Shown piece by piece: positions 1 to 9,074 of a stretch of DNA of 64,000 nucleotides (positions are counted from its first letter, which is position 1; the number at the start of each line of letters is the position of its first letter). The stretch is from Littorina saxatilis (Eukaryota; Mollusca; Gastropoda; Littorinimorpha; Littorinidae). The notes below the pieces were generated by a model, which did no database searches, was not told the origin of the DNA, and saw only the letters and a program-made list of their open reading frames with translations. A program made the translations under genes and the position numbers. The stretch covers positions 265,001 to 329,000 of the forward strand of contig NW_027128233.1 in NCBI RefSeq assembly GCF_037325665.1, in the 5' to 3' direction.

Positions 1-386
1 TGGAACATTGCAGAACAAAAGTAAGTCACGGGTGACGCAATATCTACACGTAGGCGTACAGGTCTTTGCTACAAGTTCGATCACCTATACTACCCGTCAT
101 TAAAAAAAAACCTACACAGATGAGTTTCTTCTTCTTCTTCTTGTCGATCACTCAGATGGAAACGCCGGTTCTCCGTGCAAATCTGCCGTGTAAAGGCAGA
201 AGGAAGCAAGTCCATGTCATAGTTTCGAGAAAATCGACATTTTCTGTTTGCATCACTGTTTTGGAATGAAAAGCTTTTTAAATGATTTTTTTTGTTTGCT
301 GATAACATGTAGGGCATTATTGTGCGTTTCTGCTATGAATATTAAAACCCTCATTTGATTCATCACTTGGAAATAATGATTTTTGT
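1..386. other. Non-coding, nothing recognised
   Basis: AT-rich sequence with short A and TTC runs. No convincing exon, repeat end or RNA gene was found; the short open frames here have no coding character. Confidence 0.5.
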
Positions 387-674
387 GGACTTACTGCCTT
401 TTGCCGAATTAATTCCCTAAACTCATTCACTCAAAAATAATGGTAAAAGGCAGTAAGAGGACATACTGCTTTCTGCCAAATTATATCCCGACTTAAATCT
501 TATTTTAAAAAAATGGCAAAAAGCAGCATTGGACTTACTGCTTTCTGCCATATTATATCCTGGTCGATATATCTGGCTGAGAAAAGGGCATAGAGCAGCA
601 AGTGGACTTACTGCTTTCTGCTAATTTATTATCTCCGAAAATTGAAAGTAAAAGAAAATACACGCAACACTGCT
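387..674. repeat. 72-bp tandem repeat, 4 units, hairpin-forming
   Basis: The motif GGACTTACTGCTTTCTGCC or a close variant starts at 387, 459, 531 and 603, exactly 72 bp apart. In the third unit it is preceded by GGCAAAAAGCAG, which pairs with CTGCTTTCTGCC to give a 12-bp stem with an 11-nt loop. The same 19-nt motif recurs alone at 14126-14144, so it belongs to a dispersed family. Function unknown. Confidence 0.75.
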
Positions 675-1035
675 TTTGGAACTTTTTTTCAAATGTGACT
701 TTACGTCCAGTGATTTCGTGAATTTCTGAATGCACAAACAACTTCCTTGGTGAATTTGTATTTTCTTTTGTGATTAACTGAGACAAATGTTCCCGTTTTC
801 TTAAATTTCAACACATGCTCAAGTTAGTCTTTGTCTTGGATCCTCGTTTTGCTTATCATTCTGTGGTCGCTAACTCATGATTAACTTTATTGTTAATCCG
901 TTCTTGTGTCATTGATATCGTTTAAAAAGACCATAATTTTTAATACAAGTCTTAATACTCTCTTTTGATATTCACAAGACAAATATTGACTTGAACGCAA
1001 GTCTTTTAACATTAAAATAAAAATCTAAGAAAACG

Positions 1036-1118
1036 TTTACACACACACACGCTTTTTTTTCTTGTTGCTTGTCTGTAACACACACACACAAACACAAAAA
1101 CACACACACACACATACA

Positions 1119-1149
<31 letters not shown>

Positions 1150-1150
1150 G
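1036..1150. repeat. CA microsatellite (interrupted)
   Basis: Imperfect CA dinucleotide tract with CATA and CAAA interruptions. The cysteine/valine-rich open frames over it are artefacts of the repeat. Confidence 0.9.
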
Positions 1151-1252
1151 CTTTTTCTTTCCTTGTCACTGTCTTTCTCGCTTTCGTTTGCAAATAAGAA
1201 TACGAATCCAGGATCTGACAATAAGACGTTTTATTTATTGAGTTTGACTAAC

Positions 1253-1458
1253 GATTTCCAAAGGACACAAAATTAAAGCAACAGCATGACAAAAATAACT
1301 AGTGTGTCAAGCCGCCATTATACCAGAATTAAGAATAGGTCATCGTGCAGTCTTGATTTCCAAAGGACACAAAATTAAAGCAACAGCGTGACAAAAAGAA
1401 ATGGTTTGACAAACCGCCATTATACCAGAGTTAACAATATTATCGTGCAGTGTTGACT
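1253..1458. repeat. 102-bp tandem duplication
   Basis: Two adjacent copies start with GATTTCCAAAGGACACAAAA at 1253 and 1355. They share the inner motifs CCGCCATTATACCAGA and ATCGTGCAGT and differ by scattered substitutions and small indels, so the duplication is not recent. No coding potential. Confidence 0.8.
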
Positions 1459-3289
1459 TTCAGATGAAGTGTTCCACTTTAAAACAACATTTGTTTAATT
1501 AGTCTTGAAAACTGTGTGATGAACTATATAACCATTTGTAGTTGTACACCATGCGCGCTACATTTGCTAGTAGAATGACATAGTAATTCACACACTGTCC
1601 ACAAACATTGTAGTTGAGTGTTCAATTAGCAAAACCACAAACCTGCAAACTGTGATGTAGTATATTCATTTATCACCCCATCTACCCCAGTTACAGTCTA
1701 CATCCCTTCTAAAACTATTCACTGACATTCTGCCATCCGACTGATGACAATTATCAACAACAGCGATTAACTGGATGTAGATTTTTTTCCATGAGCCTGT
1801 TTGGATAACTTACAAACAACATACAATCCCTCCCACCCCCTCCCCCTCCTCGTCCCCACGTTCTGCATCTCTGCGCTCAGCATCTGTTATTGTCAAACTA
1901 AAAGTTGTCAGTATTACTCCTCTTCCTCTTCTTTGGCCCATAACGTCGTATGTTGCTGGCATTTTCATTTGGGCAAGGTCCATTGTGGCCTCTTCTCCTG
2001 CAAGCCGAGGTGGTTGTATCTCGCAGTTGCAACCTGCCAGCAACGCTTACACATCTGTCAAATGAAAAAGGCAGCAAAAGTGAGACATTTTATTGACAAA
2101 TCTCCTCCCCACCCTCCTTCACATCATCCTTTTCCTCTCCCGCGCACATCATCTCCCCCCCCCCCCCTCCCTCCGGGCTACTATAATGACAGTCAAACGA
2201 TTACTGCTGCTGATGATGATACTAACACTACTGCAACGAAAATGATGTAAAGATGTTGCTCGTTTTAAAATATACCTCTTCAGCCCGAGAAAAGAAAGGA
2301 ATGAAAAAATGTTGCACGCTATTTTGGGCTGTGTCAGTGAAACATACCTTGTTTTGGGCCCTTGAACATAAAGGGGCAGTGGTGGCGAGTATCCCTCAGA
2401 CTGTGTGCTGCAGCTGTTGTCGCTGCCTGTCCCACTTCGAATCACATTTCTGTCAAATACAATATAACCTGGGGAACGGGGCAAAAGGGGTAAAAAAAAT
2501 GGTTACAGAAATGATATCGAATGGAAATGGTAAAGTGAATGTAGATCTAACAATTGCATCATGTTATACCTATGTACACCTCTGCATAATGGAGAATTTT
2601 CAAGTTGAAAAACAGTAGAATTTAATGTGCCCTCACTGGCCAGCCATAGCTTGGGTGATTTGTTTACCATGGGAGACAACTACAACTTCGTTTTGCGCGA
2701 GCATTTGAAGCAGAACTCTGCACGTCAATAAATCTTTGGTAAGTAAAGTATTTCGTCTTTTTTGTGCGATTTATAGTTTGAATTAAAAAGTTGCCACTAA
2801 AAACTTGCAATATCAATGAATATTTCCGAGGTTTTACTTTGTTATAGGACAAATAAACGATCGGAAGCGATTGGAAGCGATCGATTTGATACTGCAGCAG
2901 ACGATGCTTTGACAGTCTGTAATACGCTGCAGTGTTCGCTCGAATATATGTTTATAATTCCTTTTTTTGTCTTTTTCTTTATGAAAATGATCTAGTTGAC
3001 TACTTTTCTTGGAATGCGCAAGAGGATGATAATCAGCAGTAGCTAAATATCTGTATTTTACTGTAAATAGGACCGAATTGTTTCAGCCGACCTTCACCTT
3101 CACGCCGGCGCTAATGTTTTTTAGGTCACAAGTATGGCTCGCGAAACAGATCTAAAGCTGCTGAGACAGTGTTGTGTATAAAATAGATTCACCGGAAAAA
3201 AGACATTATTGTACTTCTCATGATCAAACAATGAGGTAATTTAGCTACATGTATATTCTAACGTTGCCTTGTTGAGAACTGGGCGTGCG
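1459..3289. other. Non-coding region upstream of the 3.5-kb gene
   Basis: No recognisable repeat ends or supported exons. A 149-codon open frame at 1801-2250 is Ser/Pro-rich low-complexity translation with no start context or splice signals. Any promoter and 5' untranslated exon of the gene starting near 3523 should lie here, but no clear motif was picked out. Confidence 0.45.
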
Positions 3290-3292
3290 AGT

Positions 3293-3358
3293 CTGTGCGT
3301 GTGCGTTTGTGTGTGCGTGTGTGTGTGTGTGTGTGCGTGCGTGTATGTGTGAGTGTGA

Positions 3359-3425
<67 letters not shown>
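3293..3425. repeat. TG microsatellite
   Basis: Near-pure TG tract with GTGC interruptions at its 5' end, about 100 bp upstream of the start codon at 3523. Confidence 0.95.
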
Positions 3426-3426
<1 letters not shown>

Positions 3427-3522
3427 TTCCCTGCCAGATTAAATGTCTAAAGTGATATAAAACAGAATGACTCATAGTACTCAGTTTAATTTATTTTGCA
3501 GCTTTTGTTCCAATTACAAACC

Positions 3523-5595
3523 ATGGCGCTGTGTGTTTTGTGTGGTGATCCGCTCAACCTTGGAGAGAAGACTGTTGTGCCAACAGACAGAGGAAGAGAT
3601 ACCATAAACAAGGCTAGTCTGGAACGTGGTGATGCCGTTTGTCTATCAGAAGGTGAAGCAGTGCACGAGGTTTGTCGTCGCAATTACACGAATGCACGTA
3701 ACATTCAGAGCGTTTTGAAGAAGAAAGCAGAAAAAGAGAACGCTTTATCAAATCTAGCACAGAATTTGCGCTCACAGAAAGAATATTTTGACTTTGCTAA
3801 ATGTTGCCTTTTTTGCGGCAAGGAAGCAAACCTTGACTCGCGCTCTGGTCCCAAAGTGTATCCAGTTAGGACACTTGACTTTGAACGCACAATTTTTCAA
3901 GTTTGTTCGCAGCGCTGTGATGAATGGGCAGACATTGTACGAAGCAGACTGGAGTTTGTATCAGATTTGCCAGCTGCTGATGCAGTCTACCATCAAAACT
4001 GTAGTCTTTGCTTTCGGAGCAGGAAAAGACCACCACAGTTTACTCAGTCGCATCAAGGCAACAAACAGGTGAAACTTGGTCGACCGAAAGATGAGAGGAA
4101 AGCTGAAGCGTTTGAGAAAGTTGCTACCTACCTGGTTCAAAATGAAAACGAACAGATAACAGTGAACGACCTGATTATCAAAATGAAGGAGTTTACAGAT
4201 GATGCTTATAGCCACCCGACGATGAAACAAGAACTTCAAAATTATTTTGGTGAGCAGCTCATCGTCACGGAAGTCAACGGCAAGTCAAATGTCGTAACAT
4301 TCAGGAAGACGGCCTCTTCAATTCTTCATAACTTTTATGCAAAAAAGGTCAAAGATGAGGATGCACAGAAAGAGCTGATTCTCAAAACCGCTGCAGAACT
4401 GCTAAAGAATGACATAAGAGCAGTGCCGACATCCCATGCAATGTACCCCAGTGATGATGACATTTCATCGCGTGGCGCCAACTTAGAGTTTGTTCCAAAG
4501 TCCTTACAGATTCTTCTTGAAAACATCTTCAGTGGAAAGGAAACCAGCGTGAAAGTCTCATCGATTGGACAGGCAATTATGCAGGCATCTCGCCCACGAT
4601 TGTTGCTGTGTCCCCTACAGATCGGACTAGCTGTGCAAATGCATCACTGTTTTGATTCAAAGTTTCTCATTGACACATTGTATTCTCTGGGATTCTGTTC
4701 ATCGTACAAGGAGGTTCTGACCTATGAAATGAATGCTGCCGTTTCAGAAAACAACGTTGCGTTTCAAGTTGATGGCCATTTTACCCAATATATCGCAGAC
4801 AACCTTGACCACAACACAGCAACACTTGACGGGTGCAACACATTTCATGGAATGGGAATGATCGCCACTGTCACTCCCACCATCGGAAAAACAGACAGAA
4901 TCAGAAGAAGAACTGACGTCAAGCCAGAAGAAATAGTGAAAAGAGCTAAAGTTGACATTCAGTACTACAACAGACAAGCGTGTGATGGCCTGCTGAAGCT
5001 GAAATTTGAACATCTTGAAAACGTGTTTGTAGAAGATGTAACATCAAAGGTGGATCTGCTGTGGAAAGCTTGCTGGCTGTTGCAACCCGACAGACCATCT
5101 TGGTCTGGTTTCATGCAAGCCATCCACAAGGGCAGATATCCAGGACAGTCATCCATAATATTTATGCCGATGATCGACATGAATCCCAGTGACACCACGT
5201 GCATATTTTCTACCCTGCATTTCATCAGTGCTCAGGCAAAGCGCAGCAACACGACACCTGTGTTGACATTTGACCAACCCTTATGGTGGAAAGCTCTTGG
5301 CATCATCTCCAGTGAGCCAGATGGCAGCGACCTTAAAGCCATTGTCCTTCGCCTTGGACCCTTCCATCTGGAAATGAGTTTCCTGGCGTGTATTGGCCAT
5401 CTGATGGAAGAAACGGGTCTTCATGAAGTGCTGTCTACTGTGTACGCACCAAACGCAGCGAGCAACATGCTTCAAGGGAAAGCTGTGCTGCGTGCCGTTC
5501 GAGGACACATACTTGTTGACGCAGCACTAAGCATGCTGTTGCTGTCTGACACATTCCGTGTGCCACTGCCACTGCCCGAAAGTGACACAAAATAG
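3523..5595 (+). CDS. Segment 1 of PIN/FEN-nuclease/CXC gene: Cys-rich N-terminal half
   Basis: This 690-codon frame starts at ATG 3523. A TTG at 3496 is also in frame, but a splice-acceptor-like tract (TTTATTTTGCAG) ends at 3501, so ATG 3523 is preferred with a probable intron in the 5' UTR. Two zinc-ligand-like clusters open the protein: CVLCGD with a downstream HEVC, and CLFCGK followed by VCSQRC and YHQNCSLC. The rest has no domain I can name. The frame closes at TAG 5593-5595; the next segment continues in the same frame after a few codons. The organisation matches a multi-copy, mostly uncharacterised protein family that I recall from aquatic invertebrates. The molecular role of this half is unknown. 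Confidence 0.7.
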   Translation: MALCVLCGDPLNLGEKTVVPTDRGRDTINKASLERGDAVCLSEGEAVHEVCRRNYTNARNIQSVLKKKAEKENALSNLAQNLRSQKEYFDFAKCCLFCGKEANLDSRSGPKVYPVRTLDFERTIFQVCSQRCDEWADIVRSRLEFVSDLPAADAVYHQNCSLCFRSRKRPPQFTQSHQGNKQVKLGRPKDERKAEAFEKVATYLVQNENEQITVNDLIIKMKEFTDDAYSHPTMKQELQNYFGEQLIVTEVNGKSNVVTFRKTASSILHNFYAKKVKDEDAQKELILKTAAELLKNDIRAVPTSHAMYPSDDDISSRGANLEFVPKSLQILLENIFSGKETSVKVSSIGQAIMQASRPRLLLCPLQIGLAVQMHHCFDSKFLIDTLYSLGFCSSYKEVLTYEMNAAVSENNVAFQVDGHFTQYIADNLDHNTATLDGCNTFHGMGMIATVTPTIGKTDRIRRRTDVKPEEIVKRAKVDIQYYNRQACDGLLKLKFEHLENVFVEDVTSKVDLLWKACWLLQPDRPSWSGFMQAIHKGRYPGQSSIIFMPMIDMNPSDTTCIFSTLHFISAQAKRSNTTPVLTFDQPLWWKALGIISSEPDGSDLKAIVLRLGPFHLEMSFLACIGHLMEETGLHEVLSTVYAPNAASNMLQGKAVLRAVRGHILVDAALSMLLLSDTFRVPLPLPESDTK

Positions 5596-5610
5596 AATAG
5601 AGATGAACAT

Positions 5611-7533
5611 ATGCAAGATGAGCAGACAGGAACCCCTTACGAGTCTGAACTCAATGTGAACCAAGCACTGAGCATCAATAAGGACACTGCTGTGCAGCTT
5701 CACGGTGTTCTAGAGTTAGAACCAGTTTCCCAGCTCCCCTCTGATGTGAAGGGAATAGTGAGAGATGCACTGCGTGACTTCGAAGGTAGAGAAGATTTGA
5801 AGGCTGCTTCTTCTCTTCATGACCAACTTCTGAGGGGAGAGCTGACTCCAGAGTCGATCCAGAACAGCCAACATCTTGTCACAATCAGAACGAAACTACA
5901 GGAAAGAACACTTTCATTTTGCAGTAAAACCAGTGAACTCTGGTTACTGTACATGGCAATGGTTGACATCTTGAAGCGCTTTTTGAAAGCTGAGAGGACG
6001 GGAGATTGGTTTCTTCACCTTTCTGTTGTAAAGGAGATGCTGCCATATCTAGCAGCAGCTGGACACAACTCGTATACCAAGTCAGCCTATCTGTACCTGC
6101 AGATGATGAACCAACTTGACAAAACCAGTCCTGATGTCTACAAAAGCTTCACAGAAGGAAATCACGTTGTGAGACGAAGTGACCGCCAATGGGCTGGGAT
6201 CTCATCAGATCTTGCGATAGAACAGACCCTGATGCGGGATGCAAAGACAACAGGTGGTCTAACAAGAGGGAGAGGCATGACTGAGTTTCAGCGTTCAAAG
6301 TGGGTGCTCTCCATGCCAGCCTGCGCTCAGGTGAACAATGCCATGCAAGAAGTCACAGGCACACGGCGACTTTCAAGTGACCAGCATATAGAAATGGGGT
6401 CAGCAAGAACAGCTCGGGACACAAAAGACATGATGGCTATCACGTCTTACCTCCTGGACAGAAACCCTTTTGCTGATGATCAGGCCCTCAGGAACATTGC
6501 AACTGGAGTTGTTGGGGAAGCGGCTGTAAACGTTACCAAGGCCAGAGAGGTCGGGTGTGGCATAATGCAGGCCATGGAAGGGAAAACAGTGTCGGATCTC
6601 GTCTTAAAAAAGAAGGATCAAGTCATAACACTGGGAACAAAAAAGTCACTGAAGGTTGATGGACATTCGATCACAGTCGACCCTCAGCTTCTCTTCCAGA
6701 GATTCATAACAGTGGCAAACACAACATACGAGGACAAGAAAGAACTCTTTCAGTTTGAACTGTGCAGCTTCCCCTCAGCCCTGTTTGAATCCCATGAATT
6801 TTTGAGACAGCCGAACAAAGCTACCCTGGCGGATGAACTGTGGAAGCTGGTTATTGCCCATGCAGGTTCTCCCAGCTCAAACTTTCCTGCCGACGTACAG
6901 TTCGTCATTGACGGAGGCTCTTTGCTTCAAAGGCTGCAAGGATCGTGGACGCGGGGAAACACCTTCCAGAGCATCATAGATGGTTATACACAGTTCGTCA
7001 ACTCCCGGTACCCACATGCCGTCATTGTCTTTGATGGCTATATGTCTGGGCCATCAACGAAGGACATGACTCACCTGCGGAGGACAAAGGGGCGTAGAGG
7101 GGCTGCTGTCCATTTCTCACCGGACATGGTTCTCAGATCCACAAAAGAGCAGTTTCTTGCAAACGCAGAGAACAAACAGCGTTTCATCTGTGCACTTGGT
7201 ACAGCTTTGGAAAAAAACTGCACAGTTATCCATGCCAAAGCAGACGCTGACGTGCAGATAGTCCTCTCAGCAACACACTGCGCCAGAGAAAAAGTCACTG
7301 CAGTAATTGCCGAAGACACGGATCTGTTGGTATTGTTAGGCCATCATGCATGTGCAGACGCACATGACATCCTGCTCTTTTCTGACAAACAGGCCGGTAA
7401 ATCTTCAAAGTTCTGGAACATCAAACAGCTGATTGCAGCTCTTGGCAACGTGCGCCACTTGCTCCTGTTTCTCCACGCCTTTACCGGCAGCGACACAACC
7501 TCTAGGCTGGCGTCGGAAAAGCAGCCTCGATGA
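5611..7533 (+). CDS. Segment 2: PIN/FEN-like nuclease core
   Basis: 640 codons in the same frame as segment 1, separated from it only by the stop at 5593-5595. The last 220 residues carry the acidic motifs of a PIN/FEN (XPG-like) metal-dependent nuclease in order: FVIDGG (about 6900), VFDGY (about 7027), ADADVQIV (about 7240), AEDTDLLVLL (about 7310) and FTGSDTT (about 7480). Known FEN/PIN enzymes cut structured nucleic acid with Asp/Glu-bound metal; activity here is inferred from motifs only. The first 400 residues are mostly helical-looking and unassigned. After the FTGSDTT motif the frame changes, and the product closes early at 7533. Whether the locus is a damaged gene or a mobile-element protein cannot be decided here. 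Confidence 0.7.
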   Translation: MQDEQTGTPYESELNVNQALSINKDTAVQLHGVLELEPVSQLPSDVKGIVRDALRDFEGREDLKAASSLHDQLLRGELTPESIQNSQHLVTIRTKLQERTLSFCSKTSELWLLYMAMVDILKRFLKAERTGDWFLHLSVVKEMLPYLAAAGHNSYTKSAYLYLQMMNQLDKTSPDVYKSFTEGNHVVRRSDRQWAGISSDLAIEQTLMRDAKTTGGLTRGRGMTEFQRSKWVLSMPACAQVNNAMQEVTGTRRLSSDQHIEMGSARTARDTKDMMAITSYLLDRNPFADDQALRNIATGVVGEAAVNVTKAREVGCGIMQAMEGKTVSDLVLKKKDQVITLGTKKSLKVDGHSITVDPQLLFQRFITVANTTYEDKKELFQFELCSFPSALFESHEFLRQPNKATLADELWKLVIAHAGSPSSNFPADVQFVIDGGSLLQRLQGSWTRGNTFQSIIDGYTQFVNSRYPHAVIVFDGYMSGPSTKDMTHLRRTKGRRGAAVHFSPDMVLRSTKEQFLANAENKQRFICALGTALEKNCTVIHAKADADVQIVLSATHCAREKVTAVIAEDTDLLVLLGHHACADAHDILLFSDKQAGKSSKFWNIKQLIAALGNVRHLLLFLHAFTGSDTTSRLASEKQPR

Positions 7534-8072
7534 AGAAACTCAGAAACAACCTACAGTTGCAAACACTTGCTGAAGTGTTCCTCCAAGACAATGCGACCTT
7601 AGAGGATATCCTATCAGCAGGTGAAAAGGCGTTAGTGCTGCTCTACAACGGTAGTTCCAGAGAGGGTCTCGATGAACTTCGCTACCGACTCTTCTGTTCA
7701 AAGGTAGCTGTTGGAACAACGTTTGTGCAAGTTCACACTCTGCCACCCACCTCAGCAGCTGCCCGATTCCACAGCATGCGAGTGTACTTGCAAGTACAAG
7801 AATGGATGGGACTCAAAGTGGCCATGGATCCCACGGACTACGGCTGGAAACTTGAGCATGGCATCCTTGTTCCAGTGACAACAGATCTGCCGGCAGCACC
7901 AGCCGATGTGTTAAAGGTGATTCGCTGCACATGCAAAAGTGGTTGTGACACAAAGCGGTGTAGCTGCAGGAAACACGGACTAGAGTGCACATCTGGATGT
8001 GGGGAATGTCGCGGTGTTGGCTGCTGCAACTCGCCTCTACCGTCTTTTGAAATCGAGAGTGAAACATCGTAA
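7530..8072 (+). CDS. Segment 3: C-terminal part with CXC (tesmin/TSO1-like) zinc module
   Basis: 180 codons in a different frame from segment 2, overlapping its last codons. The conserved stretch LPPTSAAARFHSMRVYLQVQ and WMG..DPTDYGWKLE precede a Cys-rich module at about 7923-8030: CTCKSGCDTKRCSCRKHGLE, then CTSGCGECRGVGCCN. The spacing fits CXC zinc-binding domains, which bind DNA in tesmin/TSO1/MSL2 proteins. The change of frame with continuing similarity in character says that segments 2 and 3 were once one protein. Stop at 8070-8072. A possible short intron (donor GGTAGG near 8092, acceptor CCTGTAG near 8133) lies in the 3' flank but is not needed. Confidence 0.7.
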   Translation: MKKLRNNLQLQTLAEVFLQDNATLEDILSAGEKALVLLYNGSSREGLDELRYRLFCSKVAVGTTFVQVHTLPPTSAAARFHSMRVYLQVQEWMGLKVAMDPTDYGWKLEHGILVPVTTDLPAAPADVLKVIRCTCKSGCDTKRCSCRKHGLECTSGCGECRGVGCCNSPLPSFEIESETS

Positions 8073-8344
8073 CCATCATGTTTTCCTCAAAAGGTAGGCC
8101 TATTGTGTTATGCACTCTTTTCTTCACCTGTAGATGACTTTGAATGAAAGCCGTCCTAGGAAGTATTCTGCTGAAGAAGACAAAGGGATAGGAATAGGTA
8201 TAGTCATATTAAAGAATGCGTATTTCTTTTATCGTCCGTACGTGAACAACGCATTGCAATGCGTTATTGTTCATTTCATTTTCATTATTTTATTATCCCA
8301 GGGCTGGGAAATTCGGGTAGCTTCCTCCAAATGAAAGCTTGCAG

Positions 8345-8530
8345 CAACAAGAGTGGTGCTAACCAGGTGTGCGCGTGTTAAGGTGTAATCAGCTAACTGC
8401 ACTAATAGCAGAATGACCAAGGTCTTTTACGTTTTACTGTGGTGACACGGGGGTGGGACATGGATACCGTTTCTTGGTCTGCACATACACTTGACCCTTG
8501 TCCGTCCACCGGCTTAATAAAGTGTTCCTT
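8345..8530 (-). mobile_element. SINE-B fragment
   Basis: Matches in reverse the middle of the complete SINE at 53242-53551: the shared words include GTAATCAGC, TGCAC.AATAGCAGAATGA and GTGGTGACACGG.GGTGGGA. The tRNA-like head is lost. Old and diverged. Confidence 0.6.
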
Positions 8531-9074
8531 ATAGATGATGGTAGGCTAATGAAGCGGCGTAGAGTGGAATTTTGCGGCGTTATTGGCAGAAACAAGGGTT
8601 TTTATATGTGACGTAATCAAACCGTCATAAAAAAGTTATGCAGAGGCTGCCAACGGTATAACTCGTTGGGAATGTTGAGACAGGCTATCTAAATGCGTTG
8701 CAACAAAAAAACTTTCTGTAACCATTTTTTTTGGGTCTAAGCATAAATCTGGACAGGCTCCCCACGCTAATAGGACATAATACTTATTGGTTGGAAGCAC
8801 AAAGAGACCGGAGAACAATCCTCCAGTATAATATCATACTGTTCTAGATCTAACACGCTGTCTGTGCTCAAGACCACAAGTCACTCATTCTAGATCAAGA
8901 CAACTATCTCTTTGTATTAGAAACATGCTAAATGCATCCATAAATATCATGATGAAAATAGCAGAAGTGAATAGTCAAGAAGTCACGGTGGAAGTAGCGA
9001 ACAAAAACAAAACTACGTTGCCAAGAGCTGCAATCAGCTGTTTGATGTTCCAGAACTTTGAAGATTTACCGGCC
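8531..9074. other. Non-coding, nothing recognised
   Basis: AT-rich spacer between the nuclease/CXC gene and the LINE. No supported exon or repeat boundary was found. Confidence 0.4.

Noticed and set aside
1801-2250. 149-codon open frame
   Set aside because: Low-complexity Ser/Pro/His composition, no splice signals, no recognisable domain.
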